Assembly: GCF_904846185.1 (NCBI RefSeq)
Contig: NZ_CAJGZQ010000008.1
Coordinates: 95,311-159,310, forward strand
Origin: Psychrobacter immobilis
GTDB taxonomy: Bacteria > Pseudomonadota > Gammaproteobacteria > Pseudomonadales > Moraxellaceae
Direction: 5' to 3'
DNA length: 64,000 nucleotides
Of the stretch, positions 16,385-27,567 are shown in pieces; within the stretch, counting starts at the first letter, position 1; the number at the start of each line of letters is the position of its first letter. The position numbers were made by a program, and so were the translations under genes. The notes beneath the pieces were generated by a model that worked only from the letters and a program-made list of their open reading frames with translations, was not told where the DNA came from and ran no database searches.

Positions 16385-18103
16385 CTATATATTATGACGC
16401 CTAGCATTACGTAATAACGACTGTTTTTGAGTCATAACCATGACCACACCGAGAACAACGCCAAAACATAAGGTTAAAAGATAATACACCATATAAATGA
16501 GCGTGTTTATAAATGCAAAGAACATGCTGGTTAAAGTAATGATTAATATCGCAGCGATAGTACCGCCGAATAGCTCTCGATATTTTTTATTAAAAATCTT
16601 AAAGGCCACCAACGGTATCGCGATACCAAACAAGCCAAATGTAGCACCCCAAACACCTGCCATGTCCATATCAAAATATAGCACCCCTAAAACATTAGCG
16701 AAAATACCACATATAAAAAAGGCCATCGCAAAACGTATAGGACCCAATACTTTTTCCAAAATATAACCTGTCGCAAAAAGCATCCCCAGACTCATTACTA
16801 AATGCATAATTCCTGCATGTACAAAAAGCGATGTCACTACCCGCCAATACTTACCAGCTTGCAGCGCGTCCATCGTCAACCCACCTACACTATTTACCTG
16901 TCTAGATAAAGGGTCAATGATATCCATACCCATGAATACGGTCAGTATAAATGTACCTATACAGGTCAGTATTAACACCAACGTCGCAGGTCGCTCTTTA
17001 TTACTTCTAAACAGAGCTACTAGACTCTTTGATACATCACTTACTGGTGCTCGTTTTTTCACAGGCTTTTGCTTTTGTATATGTTTTCGCTTTTGTATAT
17101 GTTTTTGCGTACTTTTCTTTTCTTGACTATCAAACTCTGCTGCGAGAACGAGCAACAAGCACAGCACCATACCAATAAAAAACGAACCAAATCCCCAAAC
17201 AAAATCACGATCTAAACTGTCAGTAAGTAATCCTGTTTCAGGCATCAATACCAAGTGTGGCAAATTAGATTGCCTATTAGCCGTAGAAATCGTGTGTAAG
17301 TAAGCATTTCTGCTATTTGATGATTTAAGTTTCTTAAAGTAGCTGATATTAGAGAGGTCTTTGGCTTCGTACTTATGGCGCGAGTCGTTAATAAACGCTG
17401 AGTATTGATGGTCTTTAATACTTTGGTCTGCGCGATTATCGTATTTCGTGTGGTAGCTAGAACCTAGCCAAATATTATCAGCAGCTATAAATGGCGTCGC
17501 AATGTAATAATCAATATGCAATGTTGAGTCAAAATTTCGTCCACTGACTACTTGTGTTTCTATATAAGAAACGCTCTCTAATTTGAGTGGCTCAAAATCA
17601 TTTACTCTGAAATACTTTTGCTTTGGATAATGACGAATATCATTCAAGCTATTTACTTCAATAACTTCGTAGGCAGCTTTAGACAAATAGTTTTGGCTGA
17701 GAACGAGCGGTATCACTAATGCTAGAACCATCGTTATAAAAAAGTAGCCTGAACTACTGCGCTTAACCCACTTTAAGGTTAAAAGCTCATACCTCGGCCA
17801 CATCCAAATACTAACGACTAAAACAGATAAGAGAAAAGGAATACCAAAATCCCAATAGCCCTCCTTTAAAGGTAGAACATCTAGATAAATATCAAGCAAC
17901 CAGCGTAAAGCCCCAAAAAGCAGAATAGTCAGGATACTAAGACCTAAATATGGCAAGAATACTTGCTTTAGTTTTAGCTTGATCGATTCTTTAGCGCTTA
18001 GGCTTTGTGTTCGCTTCTGTTTATCCCTTTTGCTTACTCTTTTTTTGTTTCTGCTTCTATTTTTATTCTTATACCTATACTGGCTTTGCTTATTATTATC
18101 CAT
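16385..18103 (-). CDS. Large rhomboid-family membrane protein, catalytic Ser replaced
   Basis: 572-residue membrane protein. Residues 1-47 are a strongly basic cytosolic tail. Three hydrophobic spans follow (about 50-75, 85-103, 120-138), then a soluble region (about 140-298), a fourth span (302-323), a Lys/Gln-rich linker with a repeated KHIQK (331-352), and a C-terminal rhomboid domain (about 375-558). The domain keeps YWRVVTSLFVHAGIMHLVM with H434, but the oxyanion Asn is Ser438, the catalytic GxSG is GVWG (Trp485), and no His is found in the last helix where the partner should be (YYLLTLCFGVVLG). It is thus probably a non-proteolytic rhomboid. It stands alone. The function is unknown. Confidence 0.8.
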   Translation of the reverse strand: MDNNKQSQYRYKNKNRSRNKKRVSKRDKQKRTQSLSAKESIKLKLKQVFLPYLGLSILTILLFGALRWLLDIYLDVLPLKEGYWDFGIPFLLSVLVVSIWMWPRYELLTLKWVKRSSSGYFFITMVLALVIPLVLSQNYLSKAAYEVIEVNSLNDIRHYPKQKYFRVNDFEPLKLESVSYIETQVVSGRNFDSTLHIDYYIATPFIAADNIWLGSSYHTKYDNRADQSIKDHQYSAFINDSRHKYEAKDLSNISYFKKLKSSNSRNAYLHTISTANRQSNLPHLVLMPETGLLTDSLDRDFVWGFGSFFIGMVLCLLLVLAAEFDSQEKKSTQKHIQKRKHIQKQKPVKKRAPVSDVSKSLVALFRSNKERPATLVLILTCIGTFILTVFMGMDIIDPLSRQVNSVGGLTMDALQAGKYWRVVTSLFVHAGIMHLVMSLGMLFATGYILEKVLGPIRFAMAFFICGIFANVLGVLYFDMDMAGVWGATFGLFGIAIPLVAFKIFNKKYRELFGGTIAAILIITLTSMFFAFINTLIYMVYYLLTLCFGVVLGVVMVMTQKQSLLRNARRHNI

Positions 18104-18220
18104 GCACTATCACCATTCATTTATAGTAAACCAAATTCTAATTTTGATAGCCTTTTTTACTCAACCAATAATGGTATGCTGGGGTTTAGCATAATTACTT
18201 ATATTATTTTACTGTAGGCA

Positions 18221-18255
18221 CAAAAAAGCGCCTCCAACATTAAGTGAGAGACGCT
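18221..18255 (-). terminator. Terminator after fadA
   Basis: Minus-strand stem AGCGTCTC / GAGGCGCT (one G-T pair) with a 13-base loop followed by TTTTTT. Confidence 0.7.
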
Positions 18256-18338
18256 CATTTTACAAGACATTAGTGCAAATTTAATCGACAAATATCAGCT
18301 TTATTAATATTTACTGCTATTTGGAGATTAGATAAAAA

Positions 18339-19556
<1,218 letters not shown>

Positions 19557-19769
19557 TTAGTGCTATTACTTCGTCAATCTCACTTGAAGTACAATACGTA
19601 CCTCTGCGCTCGATTTCCTTGTACTAGCATTAAGTGAAGCCAACTATAATCGTACGTGTGCTATTAAAGATTTGTTATTAAAAAATAGTGCCATTAAATA
19701 TAAATAGATTAATAGCTCTCACCCTCAAACAGCACACTTACTGCACTTCATCTTAGTAATGACTGCCTA

Positions 19770-21929
19770 TTACGCAGTTGCGTAAAAGGTCTCGCCCGCT
19801 GCTGCCATGTCGCGAATCTTCTGCGGGGCTTCATAAGCTTTACCAAGGTAGGCGTATTTTTCACACAGTGCCAAGTAGTTATCTAGACCCATTTGGTCGA
19901 TATAACGGCAAGGTCCACCGCGGAATGGCGGGAAGCCAACACCCATAATCATCGCCATATCAGCTTCTGATGGCGTGCTGACGATGTTGTCTTCTAGGCA
20001 ACGGACAGTTTCATTACAGAAAGCCAGCATAGTGCGGTCAATAATCGCTTGATCTTCAAATTCTTGCTTTTCGCTATCTGTGGTGGTTTTTAGTAGCTCA
20101 TAAGTGGCTTCATCGGCAACTTTCTTTGGCTTGCCGCGCTTGTCCATTTCATACTTATAGAAACCAACGCCGTTTTTCTGACCTAAGCGTTTGTTTTCAT
20201 ATAAAAGCTCAATCGCGCCTTTATAATCAGGCTTCATGCGATCAGGGAAACCTTCTGCCATCACTTCTGCGCCATGAACACCGGTATCTAAACCAACCAC
20301 GTCGATTAGATAAGCAGGACCCATCGGCCAGCCGAATTTTTCCATGACTTTATCGACATGAGCAAAGTCCGCACCTTGCTTAAGTAGCAAATCAAAAGCA
20401 CCAAAGTATGGGAACAATACGCGGTTCACTAAGAAACCTGGGCAGTCATTAACCACAACTGGCACTTTGCCCATTTTAGACGCTAGCGCAACAGTCGTCG
20501 CAATCGCTTCTTCAGAGGATTTCTCACCGCGGATAACTTCAACCAATGGCATACGATGTACTGGGTTAAAGAAATGCATACCAACGAAGTTTTCTGGACG
20601 CTCAAGTGCTTCAGCCAAGAATGTAATAGAGATAGTCGAGGTGTTTGACGCTAAGATACAATCGTCTTTTACTAAGCTTTCAACTTCTTTTAGTACCGCA
20701 CGCTTCACGTTTGGATTTTCTACCACTGCTTCGATAACGATATCAGTCTCAGCAAAATCGCCATAATTCAAAGTAGGACGGATACGGCTTAAGGTTTCAC
20801 CCATTTTTGCTGGGGTCATTTTGCCGCGATCGACCATTTTACCCAGTAATTTGCTGGCTTCGCCCATACCAAGGTCTAATTGCTCAGACTTGATGTCTTT
20901 CATGATGATTGGCAAGCCTTTACTGGCTGCCTGATAAGCGATACCGCCGCCCATGATACCAGCGCCTAGTACAGCTGCTTCATTGATCTCATGTGCTTTT
21001 TTGCTGTGCTGTTTGGCTAATTTTTTAACCAACTGATCGCTTAAGAATAAACCGACCAAGCTTTCTGCTTGTGGGGTTTTCGCCGCTTTTGCAAAACCAG
21101 CCGCTTCTACTTCGATTGCTTTATCACGTGGTAAGTTAACGTGTTTTTCCATCGCAGCGATAGCAAGTGCTGGCGCAGGATATTGCTTAGGATTGGCTTT
21201 GGCAAAGATCATACCTTTAGCGCTGTTAAACGCCATCGCTTGCTCAAGCTGATTTAATTTAACTGGATTCAGCTTCTCTTCACGCTTCGCTTTCCAATCA
21301 AGCTCACCTGAGATACATTTTTTGACCAAATCAATAGCAGCATCTTGCAAATCATCAGCAGCAACAGTCGCATCAACCAAGCCCAGTTTTAGCGCATCAA
21401 GTGGTTTCTTTGGTGTACCAGTCGCAATCAGCTCAAGCGCATTGTCGATACCAATCACACGCGTCGTACGAACCGTACCACCAAAACCTGGGAAGATACC
21501 CAGTTGGGTTTCTGGTAGACCTATGATGGCTTTGTCGCTCATGACGCGATATTCACAAACCAAGGTCATCTCACAACCACCGCCAAGTGCCGCGCCATTG
21601 ATGGCCGCTACTTTCGGGAAAGGCAGGTCTTCAAAGCGGTTAAAGGCGTCATTGATACCTACGACCCAATCTTTAATCTCGCTTTCTGGCTTTTTAAAAG
21701 AGCCAACGAATTCTGTGATATCAGCACCAGCGATAAAGACGCCTTTACCTGAGGTCACGATTAAACCTTTGACGTCGTCGGCTTTTTCTAAAGCAGTAAC
21801 CGCTTCACCAAATTGCTTATTGGTTTCAGCATCAAACTTGTTCACGCTCTCATTTTCGGCGTTGTACTGCATGTTGGCGATGCCATCCTCTAGCATTGTC
21901 ACCGTGATGCGATTTCCTTGGTATACCAT
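19770..21929 (-). CDS. fadB: Fatty acid oxidation complex subunit alpha FadB
   Basis: 719-residue multifunctional enzyme. The N-terminal crotonase domain (about 1-190) performs enoyl-CoA hydration and isomerisation; the oxyanion motifs [17 protein letters not shown] and AALGGGCEM are seen. The 3-hydroxyacyl-CoA dehydrogenase domain starts about residue 315 with the NAD motif [17 protein letters not shown], then [12 protein letters not shown] and the [15 protein letters not shown] block. The C-terminal helical domains follow. Length matches FadB. AAGGAG precedes the ATG. Together with fadA it degrades long-chain fatty acids. Confidence 0.97.
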   Translation of the reverse strand: MVYQGNRITVTMLEDGIANMQYNAENESVNKFDAETNKQFGEAVTALEKADDVKGLIVTSGKGVFIAGADITEFVGSFKKPESEIKDWVVGINDAFNRFEDLPFPKVAAINGAALGGGCEMTLVCEYRVMSDKAIIGLPETQLGIFPGFGGTVRTTRVIGIDNALELIATGTPKKPLDALKLGLVDATVAADDLQDAAIDLVKKCISGELDWKAKREEKLNPVKLNQLEQAMAFNSAKGMIFAKANPKQYPAPALAIAAMEKHVNLPRDKAIEVEAAGFAKAAKTPQAESLVGLFLSDQLVKKLAKQHSKKAHEINEAAVLGAGIMGGGIAYQAASKGLPIIMKDIKSEQLDLGMGEASKLLGKMVDRGKMTPAKMGETLSRIRPTLNYGDFAETDIVIEAVVENPNVKRAVLKEVESLVKDDCILASNTSTISITFLAEALERPENFVGMHFFNPVHRMPLVEVIRGEKSSEEAIATTVALASKMGKVPVVVNDCPGFLVNRVLFPYFGAFDLLLKQGADFAHVDKVMEKFGWPMGPAYLIDVVGLDTGVHGAEVMAEGFPDRMKPDYKGAIELLYENKRLGQKNGVGFYKYEMDKRGKPKKVADEATYELLKTTTDSEKQEFEDQAIIDRTMLAFCNETVRCLEDNIVSTPSEADMAMIMGVGFPPFRGGPCRYIDQMGLDNYLALCEKYAYLGKAYEAPQKIRDMAAAGETFYATA

Positions 21930-22701
21930 TTGAAACTCCTTGCTATATAACGAAAGCTACGTTTTAAAATTAAAAGTTTTAAAATTAAAGGTCATAGCCA
22001 GTTATTGTTAGTAAAACGAGTAATAACACTGCCAATATACTGTGTTATAAAGTCAGTATAGAGTAAGCAGTGAAGATGTCTTTATTATCCAGCGTTTATG
22101 TTTCTATATTTATTTTTTATGCTTAACATTACCGCGTTAGCACAAGTGAATACGGCGCTTCATTTATATATATTGTGACCAGTACTGATATTGAACATAC
22201 TAACATTAAAAATATGGACTGAGAGTTGAGCAAATTTTTCGCTGAAATAAGCACGCAAACCTCTAGCCCTAAATTATCAGATCATTTTTACGCCAATTAG
22301 TGTAGGGGATTATGCCCCTAACTGTCACAAGCTAATACCATACTCACAAGTCACTCTTAAATCAGCAGCAGCCCTTTACCTGACTAGTAATGTGCTTTAA
22401 GTGACGGTTTGTATACTGAAATTGTATACTAAAAATTCGTCTTTTAAAGATTATAATGACAGATGCTTATCCTCACACGCCGTCACACGCTTAACGTGAT
22501 TCTTTATCAAAACATATCCACTAACTAAGTTAAATCACCAATACGTAACGAGGGCTTGTTGCATTATTTCGGAGTGCTTAATACAATTTTTAACAGTAAG
22601 CTGCAAAAATATGGCATTGATGATGCTCACCCCATAAGCTATATAATCTATCATGCTACACTAGCGATATTTTTATTATTCACCTGATAAATGGTTGGGT
22701 T
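21930..22701. other. Long intergenic region between fadB and ispA
   Basis: 772 bases between divergent genes with no convincing open frame or RNA gene. A 15-base direct duplication of GTTTTAAAATTAAA lies just upstream of fadB at about 21961-21990. I searched by eye for FadR- or PsrA-like operators and found none that is convincing. Confidence 0.6.
22617..22647 (+). promoter_or_regulatory. Candidate ispA promoter
   Basis: TTGATG at 22617-22622 and TATAAT at 22642-22647, 55 bases before the ispA start. The 19-base spacer is longer than ideal, so only the -10 element is well supported. Confidence 0.35.
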
Positions 22702-23811
22702 ATGACTGTTTCTTCTACGCCAAGCTTTATACCTGAAAGCCTTATGCCTTCAAGACTTGTATCTTTTACTAGCTTTAATAACAACACCGAGCAATTTCAT
22801 AGCGCCGTGCGCGCGCAACTTGCACAAGATATCGACGTGCTGTTTGCGTATGCCAACCTGCCAAGCCCGTTGATTGATGCCTGTCGTTATGTGATGACCG
22901 GTCAAGGTAAATTGGTGCGTCCACTATTGGTTGCCAGTGCCTTTGATAGTGTTAATCACACTAATATTAATGATAATACAAACGATGCTGATAAAAACCC
23001 TGATAAAGAAGCTAAGCAAATTCAGCAAAATAGCGATTTGGAGTCGCTATTAGAAAACGACTCCGATTATGATATGGCGCGCCGTGCGGCATTGGCGGTG
23101 GAGCTGCTGCATACCTATTCATTGGTACATGATGACTTGCCATGTATGGACGATGATGACTTGCGCCGTGGTCAGCCAACGGCTCATATCGTCTTTGAAG
23201 AATCGACCGCCCTACTCGCTGGCGACGTATTGCAAACATTAGCCTTTGAAGTATTGACCGCGGAGTTGCCCACTTTTGTACCCTTTGATTCAGCTATCGC
23301 CAGCCAGCTCATCGCAATATTTGCGCCACGTGCACGGCGTATGGTTTCTGGTCAAATGCTTGACTTGAACGCTGAGGCTAGTGCTAATATTTCACAAAGC
23401 GATCTAGAAGCTATCCACCGTGATAAAACAGGCGCATTGATTGAAGCCGCTATGCTTATGGGCGGCATCTGTGCTGGTGCGACCGCTCCGCAGCGTATGG
23501 CATTACAGGAGTGCGCCCAGCATATTGGTCTGGCTTTTCAGGTTCAAGACGATATTTTAGATGTGACGACTAGCACCGATACCCTTGGCAAACCTGCTGG
23601 CAGCGATGAAAAATTAGACAAATCTACCTATGTGAAATTGATGGGTGTCGAAGACGCGACCAGCTATGCGCAATCGCTATTTAATGATGGACGTGCAGCC
23701 ATCATTCGTGAACTGAGTCTTTATGAATCAAGCGGTAGCGAGCTTGGCAATGACGCAAACAACGATGCTTTACTGGCATTAATAGAATGGCTATGGGCAC
23801 GTAAAAAATAG
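22702..23811 (+). CDS. ispA: Farnesyl diphosphate synthase family polyprenyl synthetase
   Basis: Short-chain trans-prenyltransferase, 369 residues, condensing DMAPP/GPP with IPP. The first Asp-rich motif is LVHDDLPCMDDDDLRRG (D144, D145, D150) and the second is QVQDDILDVTTSTDTLGKP. The residues before the first motif (HTYSLVHDD) fit the bacterial farnesyl diphosphate synthase type. About 35-40 residues rich in Asn, Asp and Lys (about 85-123) are inserted between KLVRPLLV and the helix leading to the first motif, making the protein longer than the usual ~300. The start is weakly defined; a downstream Met at residue 15 is possible. Next gene starts 32 bases after the stop. Confidence 0.9.
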   Translation: MTVSSTPSFIPESLMPSRLVSFTSFNNNTEQFHSAVRAQLAQDIDVLFAYANLPSPLIDACRYVMTGQGKLVRPLLVASAFDSVNHTNINDNTNDADKNPDKEAKQIQQNSDLESLLENDSDYDMARRAALAVELLHTYSLVHDDLPCMDDDDLRRGQPTAHIVFEESTALLAGDVLQTLAFEVLTAELPTFVPFDSAIASQLIAIFAPRARRMVSGQMLDLNAEASANISQSDLEAIHRDKTGALIEAAMLMGGICAGATAPQRMALQECAQHIGLAFQVQDDILDVTTSTDTLGKPAGSDEKLDKSTYVKLMGVEDATSYAQSLFNDGRAAIIRELSLYESSGSELGNDANNDALLALIEWLWARKK

Positions 23812-23843
23812 CCAAAAATTTAATCATCAAAGAACGGCAGTGA

Positions 23844-24671
23844 GTGGTCAACATGGACAGTAACCCTATCCCGTGTATCTACCTTGGCACTGGCGGCTAT
23901 AGCGATACCGACTTACTCGGTACGCTGTATCCAACTGGCACCAAAAAAACGGACTTCTTACGCGAGTACGCCAAGCAATATAGTGCAGTAGAAATCAACA
24001 GTACCTTTTATGCCCCTATCGGACAGAAAGCCTTTACAGGTATGGTCAATAAAGCCTATGCCGAAGCGAATAGCCAATTGAAATTTGCCGTCAAGCTTCA
24101 TCAAGACTTCACTCATGCGCGTAAAGGTACTGCCGAACACGCGCAAGCATTTTTAAATGCCCTATCCCCGCTTATCGAAGCCAATGCTCTAGCGCCACTA
24201 CTATTACAATTTCCCCATGGCTTTGATCGTACTCGTGAGCATCGTCTATATTTGGCTAATCTCGTTAGTTGGTTCAAAGACTATCCACTCGCCATTGAGT
24301 TCCGTCATAATGGCTGGCATACGCCGCAAGTGGTCGATAGCTTCGTCAAGCAAGGTTTGATTTGGTGTAGCGTTGATTATCCCAAAGTCAGCGGTCTACC
24401 GCCATCACGATTGATATTTACCGAGCGAACTGGCTATCTACGGATGCATGGTAATAATCTGAACTGGTGGGATGCGATGAGTGCTGCTGACCGTCATGAT
24501 TATCGCTACAGTGAAGCTGAGATGAATGACTGGGCGCAAGCGATTGCCAATCAGCATCAGCATTTTGATACGCTCTATATTTTCTTTCAAAATACCGTTA
24601 ATGCGCATGCTTATTATAATATTGCGATGTTGAGGGAAGCGTTGGGTAAGTTTGGGTTTGAGGTGTTGTAG
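23844..24671 (+). CDS. DUF72 domain protein (YecE-like)
   Basis: About 275-residue protein of the DUF72/COG1801 family, a TIM-barrel-like fold of unknown activity. Conserved blocks are YLGTGGYSDTD, YAKQYSAVEINSTFYAPI, FAVKLHQDFTHARKG, LLQFPHGF, LAIEFRHNGWH and YLRMHGNNLNWW followed by IFFQNTVNAHAYYNI. The frame opens with GTG at 23844; ATG 23853 three codons later is an equally good start. It lies 32 bases after ispA and is probably co-transcribed with it. No function is assigned. Confidence 0.88.
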   Translation: MVNMDSNPIPCIYLGTGGYSDTDLLGTLYPTGTKKTDFLREYAKQYSAVEINSTFYAPIGQKAFTGMVNKAYAEANSQLKFAVKLHQDFTHARKGTAEHAQAFLNALSPLIEANALAPLLLQFPHGFDRTREHRLYLANLVSWFKDYPLAIEFRHNGWHTPQVVDSFVKQGLIWCSVDYPKVSGLPPSRLIFTERTGYLRMHGNNLNWWDAMSAADRHDYRYSEAEMNDWAQAIANQHQHFDTLYIFFQNTVNAHAYYNIAMLREALGKFGFEVL

Positions 24672-24851
24672 CACTACTCCCCACGCTGTATATCAGAGGG
24701 TTTAACTAACTCTAGTTTAGATGAAAATCTATATTTTTAGGTTATTGTAGCTTCTTAGAAACATAGTAGAAAAGTTAGCTTGGGAACTTAAATCCACCCT
24801 TTTACTGCTGTAAAAAGCTGCCATTTATCACTATAGTAAAGAGTCGTTCTT

Positions 24852-25625
24852 ATGAGAAAAAACCTTATAGTGTTTTTAGGATTAGGTACAATTTCTTTTA
24901 TTCTTATTATATATTTATTTCTGATAAACCCTAATGTAGCGAATATTATCGACGTAGATAGTGAAAATAATCAGCAAAAAGCCTACAAAGCTTTTGGTTT
25001 AGAAGAAGAGGATATGGGCATACACTACATCAAATTATCTAACCTAATAGAATCTGAAAGAAACGAAGCCTTAACTGCATTAAAAAATTTGAAAACTACT
25101 GGCAGCCTTAGTGGTGGCATACAGACAACAGAGTTTGATGAGACAATGATTGGTGAGGCTAAGAATAACTTCCAAGCCCTAGATGAAGATATCAATAAAG
25201 CTAAATATAAATTAACATTCGAGCCAGTTCTCTTAGATAATTTTTATAATAGTAAGTTGGTAGGTTTGAATAGCTCTGGCATATTAGCTAATAACAAATA
25301 CAATATATTTTATCAGGTCTACGATATCAATAATGGTCAATCTGTTATTGAGCTCACAGAACATTATATACCTAAAAACGGTTCCGTCAGGCTAACAGTG
25401 ATTGAGGATTTCTTGAACGATAAAGTCAATGATAAGCCTGCAAGACTAGAAAGCCTATATTCTGATAGACAAGAGCTTTTATACAATTTTAGCTGGCAAA
25501 ATAACCAACGCTATTATGAATTAAATACTAAAAAGCTATCATTAATTTCTGTAAGAGAAATCGCAAACTTCATTGATTTAAGTTCCACTAAAATACAACT
25601 ATTAGATGAGAAAGAACCTAACTAA
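24852..25625 (+). CDS. Hypothetical membrane-anchored protein
   Basis: 257 residues; I do not recognise a family. One N-terminal membrane span (about residues 4-26, LIVFLGLGTISFILIIYLFL) is followed by a polar domain rich in Asn, Asp, Lys and Glu, so it is likely an inner-membrane-anchored protein facing the periplasm. Its codons are visibly more AT-rich than those of its neighbours, which suggests foreign or fast-evolving DNA. It starts after a short spacer from the DUF72 gene, without a clear Shine-Dalgarno site, and ends at a terminator shared with sodB. Confidence 0.65.
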   Translation: MRKNLIVFLGLGTISFILIIYLFLINPNVANIIDVDSENNQQKAYKAFGLEEEDMGIHYIKLSNLIESERNEALTALKNLKTTGSLSGGIQTTEFDETMIGEAKNNFQALDEDINKAKYKLTFEPVLLDNFYNSKLVGLNSSGILANNKYNIFYQVYDINNGQSVIELTEHYIPKNGSVRLTVIEDFLNDKVNDKPARLESLYSDRQELLYNFSWQNNQRYYELNTKKLSLISVREIANFIDLSSTKIQLLDEKEPN

Positions 25626-25667
25626 TTAGACAATCCCAAAAGAGCCATTTTTTATATAAATCCAAAC

Positions 25668-25703
25668 CAAAAAAAGGACACCTCTCAGCGTCCTTTTTTA
25701 TTA
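25668..25703. terminator. Bidirectional terminator between hypothetical gene and sodB
   Basis: Stem AAAAAAGGAC / GTCCTTTTTT around an ACCTCTCAGC loop, with A- and T-runs giving a U-tract on either strand. Confidence 0.85.
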
Positions 25704-25726
25704 ATCAAATACTTAGTGGTTAAAGA

Positions 25727-26356
25727 TTACTCTTCAACACCAGCATCTTGACCTTTATATTTAGCGTTTGCGTAGTCCCAGTTCACTAGTTTGTCTAGGA
25801 ACGTGTCAACATAGTCAGGACGACGGTTACGATAATCGATGTAGTACGCATGTTCCCATACGTCACAAGTCAATACTGCGATTTGGTCATGTGCAAGTGG
25901 TGTGTCAGCGTTAGCGGTTTTGGCGATAGACAATTTGCCACCGACTTTATCAGCGACTAGCCATGCCCAACCTGAACCGAACTGAGTCAATGCTGCATTT
26001 TTGAACTCTTCGCGGAACTTATCATAGCTACCGAAGTCTTCTTCGATTTTAGCTTTTAGATCGCCAGTAGGTTCGCCGCCGCCATTGGTTGGCGTCATGC
26101 AGTTCCAATAGAACGTGTGGTTCCATACTTGGGCTGCTTGGTTGAACATACCTTGCTTGCTGTCATCTTTAGCAGTCGCTACGATAATTTCTGGCAATGT
26201 TTTGTCTTCCAGACCAGAACCTGGTAGCAATTCGTTGAGCTTAGTCACGTAGGCATTGTGATGCTTGTCGTGATGATACTCTAGCGTCTCGGCGCTGATA
26301 TGTGGCTCTAGTGCATCTTTTGCGTATGGTAGCTCTGGTAAAGTAATGTTTGACAT
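25727..26356 (-). CDS. sodB: Iron superoxide dismutase
   Basis: Fe/Mn superoxide dismutase, 209 residues from ATG 26356, dismutating superoxide in the cytosol. The start follows AAGGAT; an in-frame ATG at 26404 adds 16 residues that the family lacks. Metal ligands are in LEYHHDKHHNAY (first His), NHTFYWNCM (second His) and CDVWEHAYYIDYRN (Asp and His). AALTQFGSGWAWLV near the middle, with Gln-containing FGSGWAW context, is typical of the iron form, though metal use cannot be fixed from sequence. Confidence 0.95.
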   Translation of the reverse strand: MSNITLPELPYAKDALEPHISAETLEYHHDKHHNAYVTKLNELLPGSGLEDKTLPEIIVATAKDDSKQGMFNQAAQVWNHTFYWNCMTPTNGGGEPTGDLKAKIEEDFGSYDKFREEFKNAALTQFGSGWAWLVADKVGGKLSIAKTANADTPLAHDQIAVLTCDVWEHAYYIDYRNRRPDYVDTFLDKLVNWDYANAKYKGQDAGVEE

Positions 26357-26913
26357 AGTTATTTTATCCTTGCTGTTTTTAGCCGTCATTTTATAAAAAC
26401 TCATTATAGAGACTGAATTTTACGCTATTTTTACATGATAAAAAACACGATAAAATAACGGACTAAATTGGCTGAGTTTATTGTTTGAAATGAATGTTAT
26501 TGCTTAATACCGTTTATTGTTTAACACAGTATCACGTATTATTATGAATCCAAAATTAACTTACTTTTGTTACAGTTTGCTCAAAAGCCAAGTGCTTGAC
26601 TTTATAAGCATTTATTAACTTAACATTCACAAGCCATAAGATATCATTCACGGTAGCTTGGCGGCTATTATAGCAACAGTGGTGACAAATATCAGTTACC
26701 AAATGTTATGGATAACACTGTTAGTATAGCCTTTGGTTGTCTATAGACTAAGCGCAGAATGCCTTAGCATGCCAATCGTGCTAGGCACTTAGCTGACTGA
26801 TAAACTGATGAAATTGTCATTAAGAAATAGCTATAATTTAAAAACCGACCATACTTTCGATAATGATACTTTCACTAATCATATTCTTAATAATGAAATA
26901 ACGGAATAACCCT
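26357..26913. other. Intergenic region between sodB and rdgB
   Basis: 557 AT-rich bases between divergent genes. I see no open frame, RNA gene or strong hairpin; presumably it holds the two promoters. Confidence 0.6.
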
Positions 26914-27567
26914 ATGAGCACCACGAATACCTCACGATCATCCACCCAATCGACTCCTGATAATCAATGGGTGCTCGCCAGTAATAATAAAGGCAAACTG
27001 GCTGAGTTTAAAAGGCTGTTTGCCGAGGCAGATTTGGATGTGACGATCATCCCGCAAGGTCAGCTTGATATCGAAGATGCAGTTGAGGATGGGCTAAGCT
27101 TCGTAGAAAACGCTATTATTAAAGCGCGTCATGCAAGCCGTATCAGCGGAATGCCTGCGATTGCTGATGATTCAGGACTATGTGTGCCAGTATTAGGTAA
27201 CGCACCGGGCATCTACTCTGCTCGCTATGCTGGTGAGCATGGTAATGATGGTAAAAACAACATCAAGCTCATCGCTGACTTGCAGCCTATTCGTACTGAG
27301 CACGCGAGCGAGCCTATTAAAGGGTTATTTGTTTGCGTACTGGCGATGGTTCGCCATGCTGATGATCCGCTACCGATTATCGCGCAAGGTCTGTGGCAGG
27401 GTGAGATATTAGAGACAGCGCATGGTGACGGCGGTTTTGGTTATGATCCGCTGTTTTGGTTGCCAGAGTTGCAAGCTAGCGCCGCGAGCTTAAGTGCTGC
27501 TGATAAAAATAGCATTAGTCATCGGGGGCAAGCGATTCAGCAATTATTGACGCAGTTGCCGTTGTAG
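26914..27567 (+). CDS. rdgB: RdgB/HAM1 family purine NTP pyrophosphatase
   Basis: 217-residue house-cleaning enzyme that hydrolyses dITP, ITP and XTP to monophosphates, keeping deaminated purines out of DNA. The N-terminal VLASNNKGKLAEFKRLF, the FVENAIIKARHAS block, the catalytic ADDSGLCVPVLG and PGIYSARYAG, and the substrate-closing GDGGFGYDPLFW and SHRGQAI segments are all present. The first 20 residues are a Ser/Thr/Gln-rich extension. Monocistronic with no obvious terminator. Confidence 0.95.
   Translation: MSTTNTSRSSTQSTPDNQWVLASNNKGKLAEFKRLFAEADLDVTIIPQGQLDIEDAVEDGLSFVENAIIKARHASRISGMPAIADDSGLCVPVLGNAPGIYSARYAGEHGNDGKNNIKLIADLQPIRTEHASEPIKGLFVCVLAMVRHADDPLPIIAQGLWQGEILETAHGDGGFGYDPLFWLPELQASAASLSAADKNSISHRGQAIQQLLTQLPL

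Noticed and set aside
17979..18217. Two overlapping plus-strand frames opposite the basic tail of the rhomboid-like gene
   Set aside because: Leu/Phe-rich translations are the reverse of Lys/Arg/Asn codons; no start signals.
21322..21933. 203-codon plus-strand frame opposite fadB
   Set aside because: Antisense shadow of fadB, Ser/Pro-rich with no domain pattern.
22140..22200. Half-site resembling a FadR operator upstream of fadB
   Set aside because: Only a TGACCAGT half is visible and symmetry is absent; not enough to call an operator.
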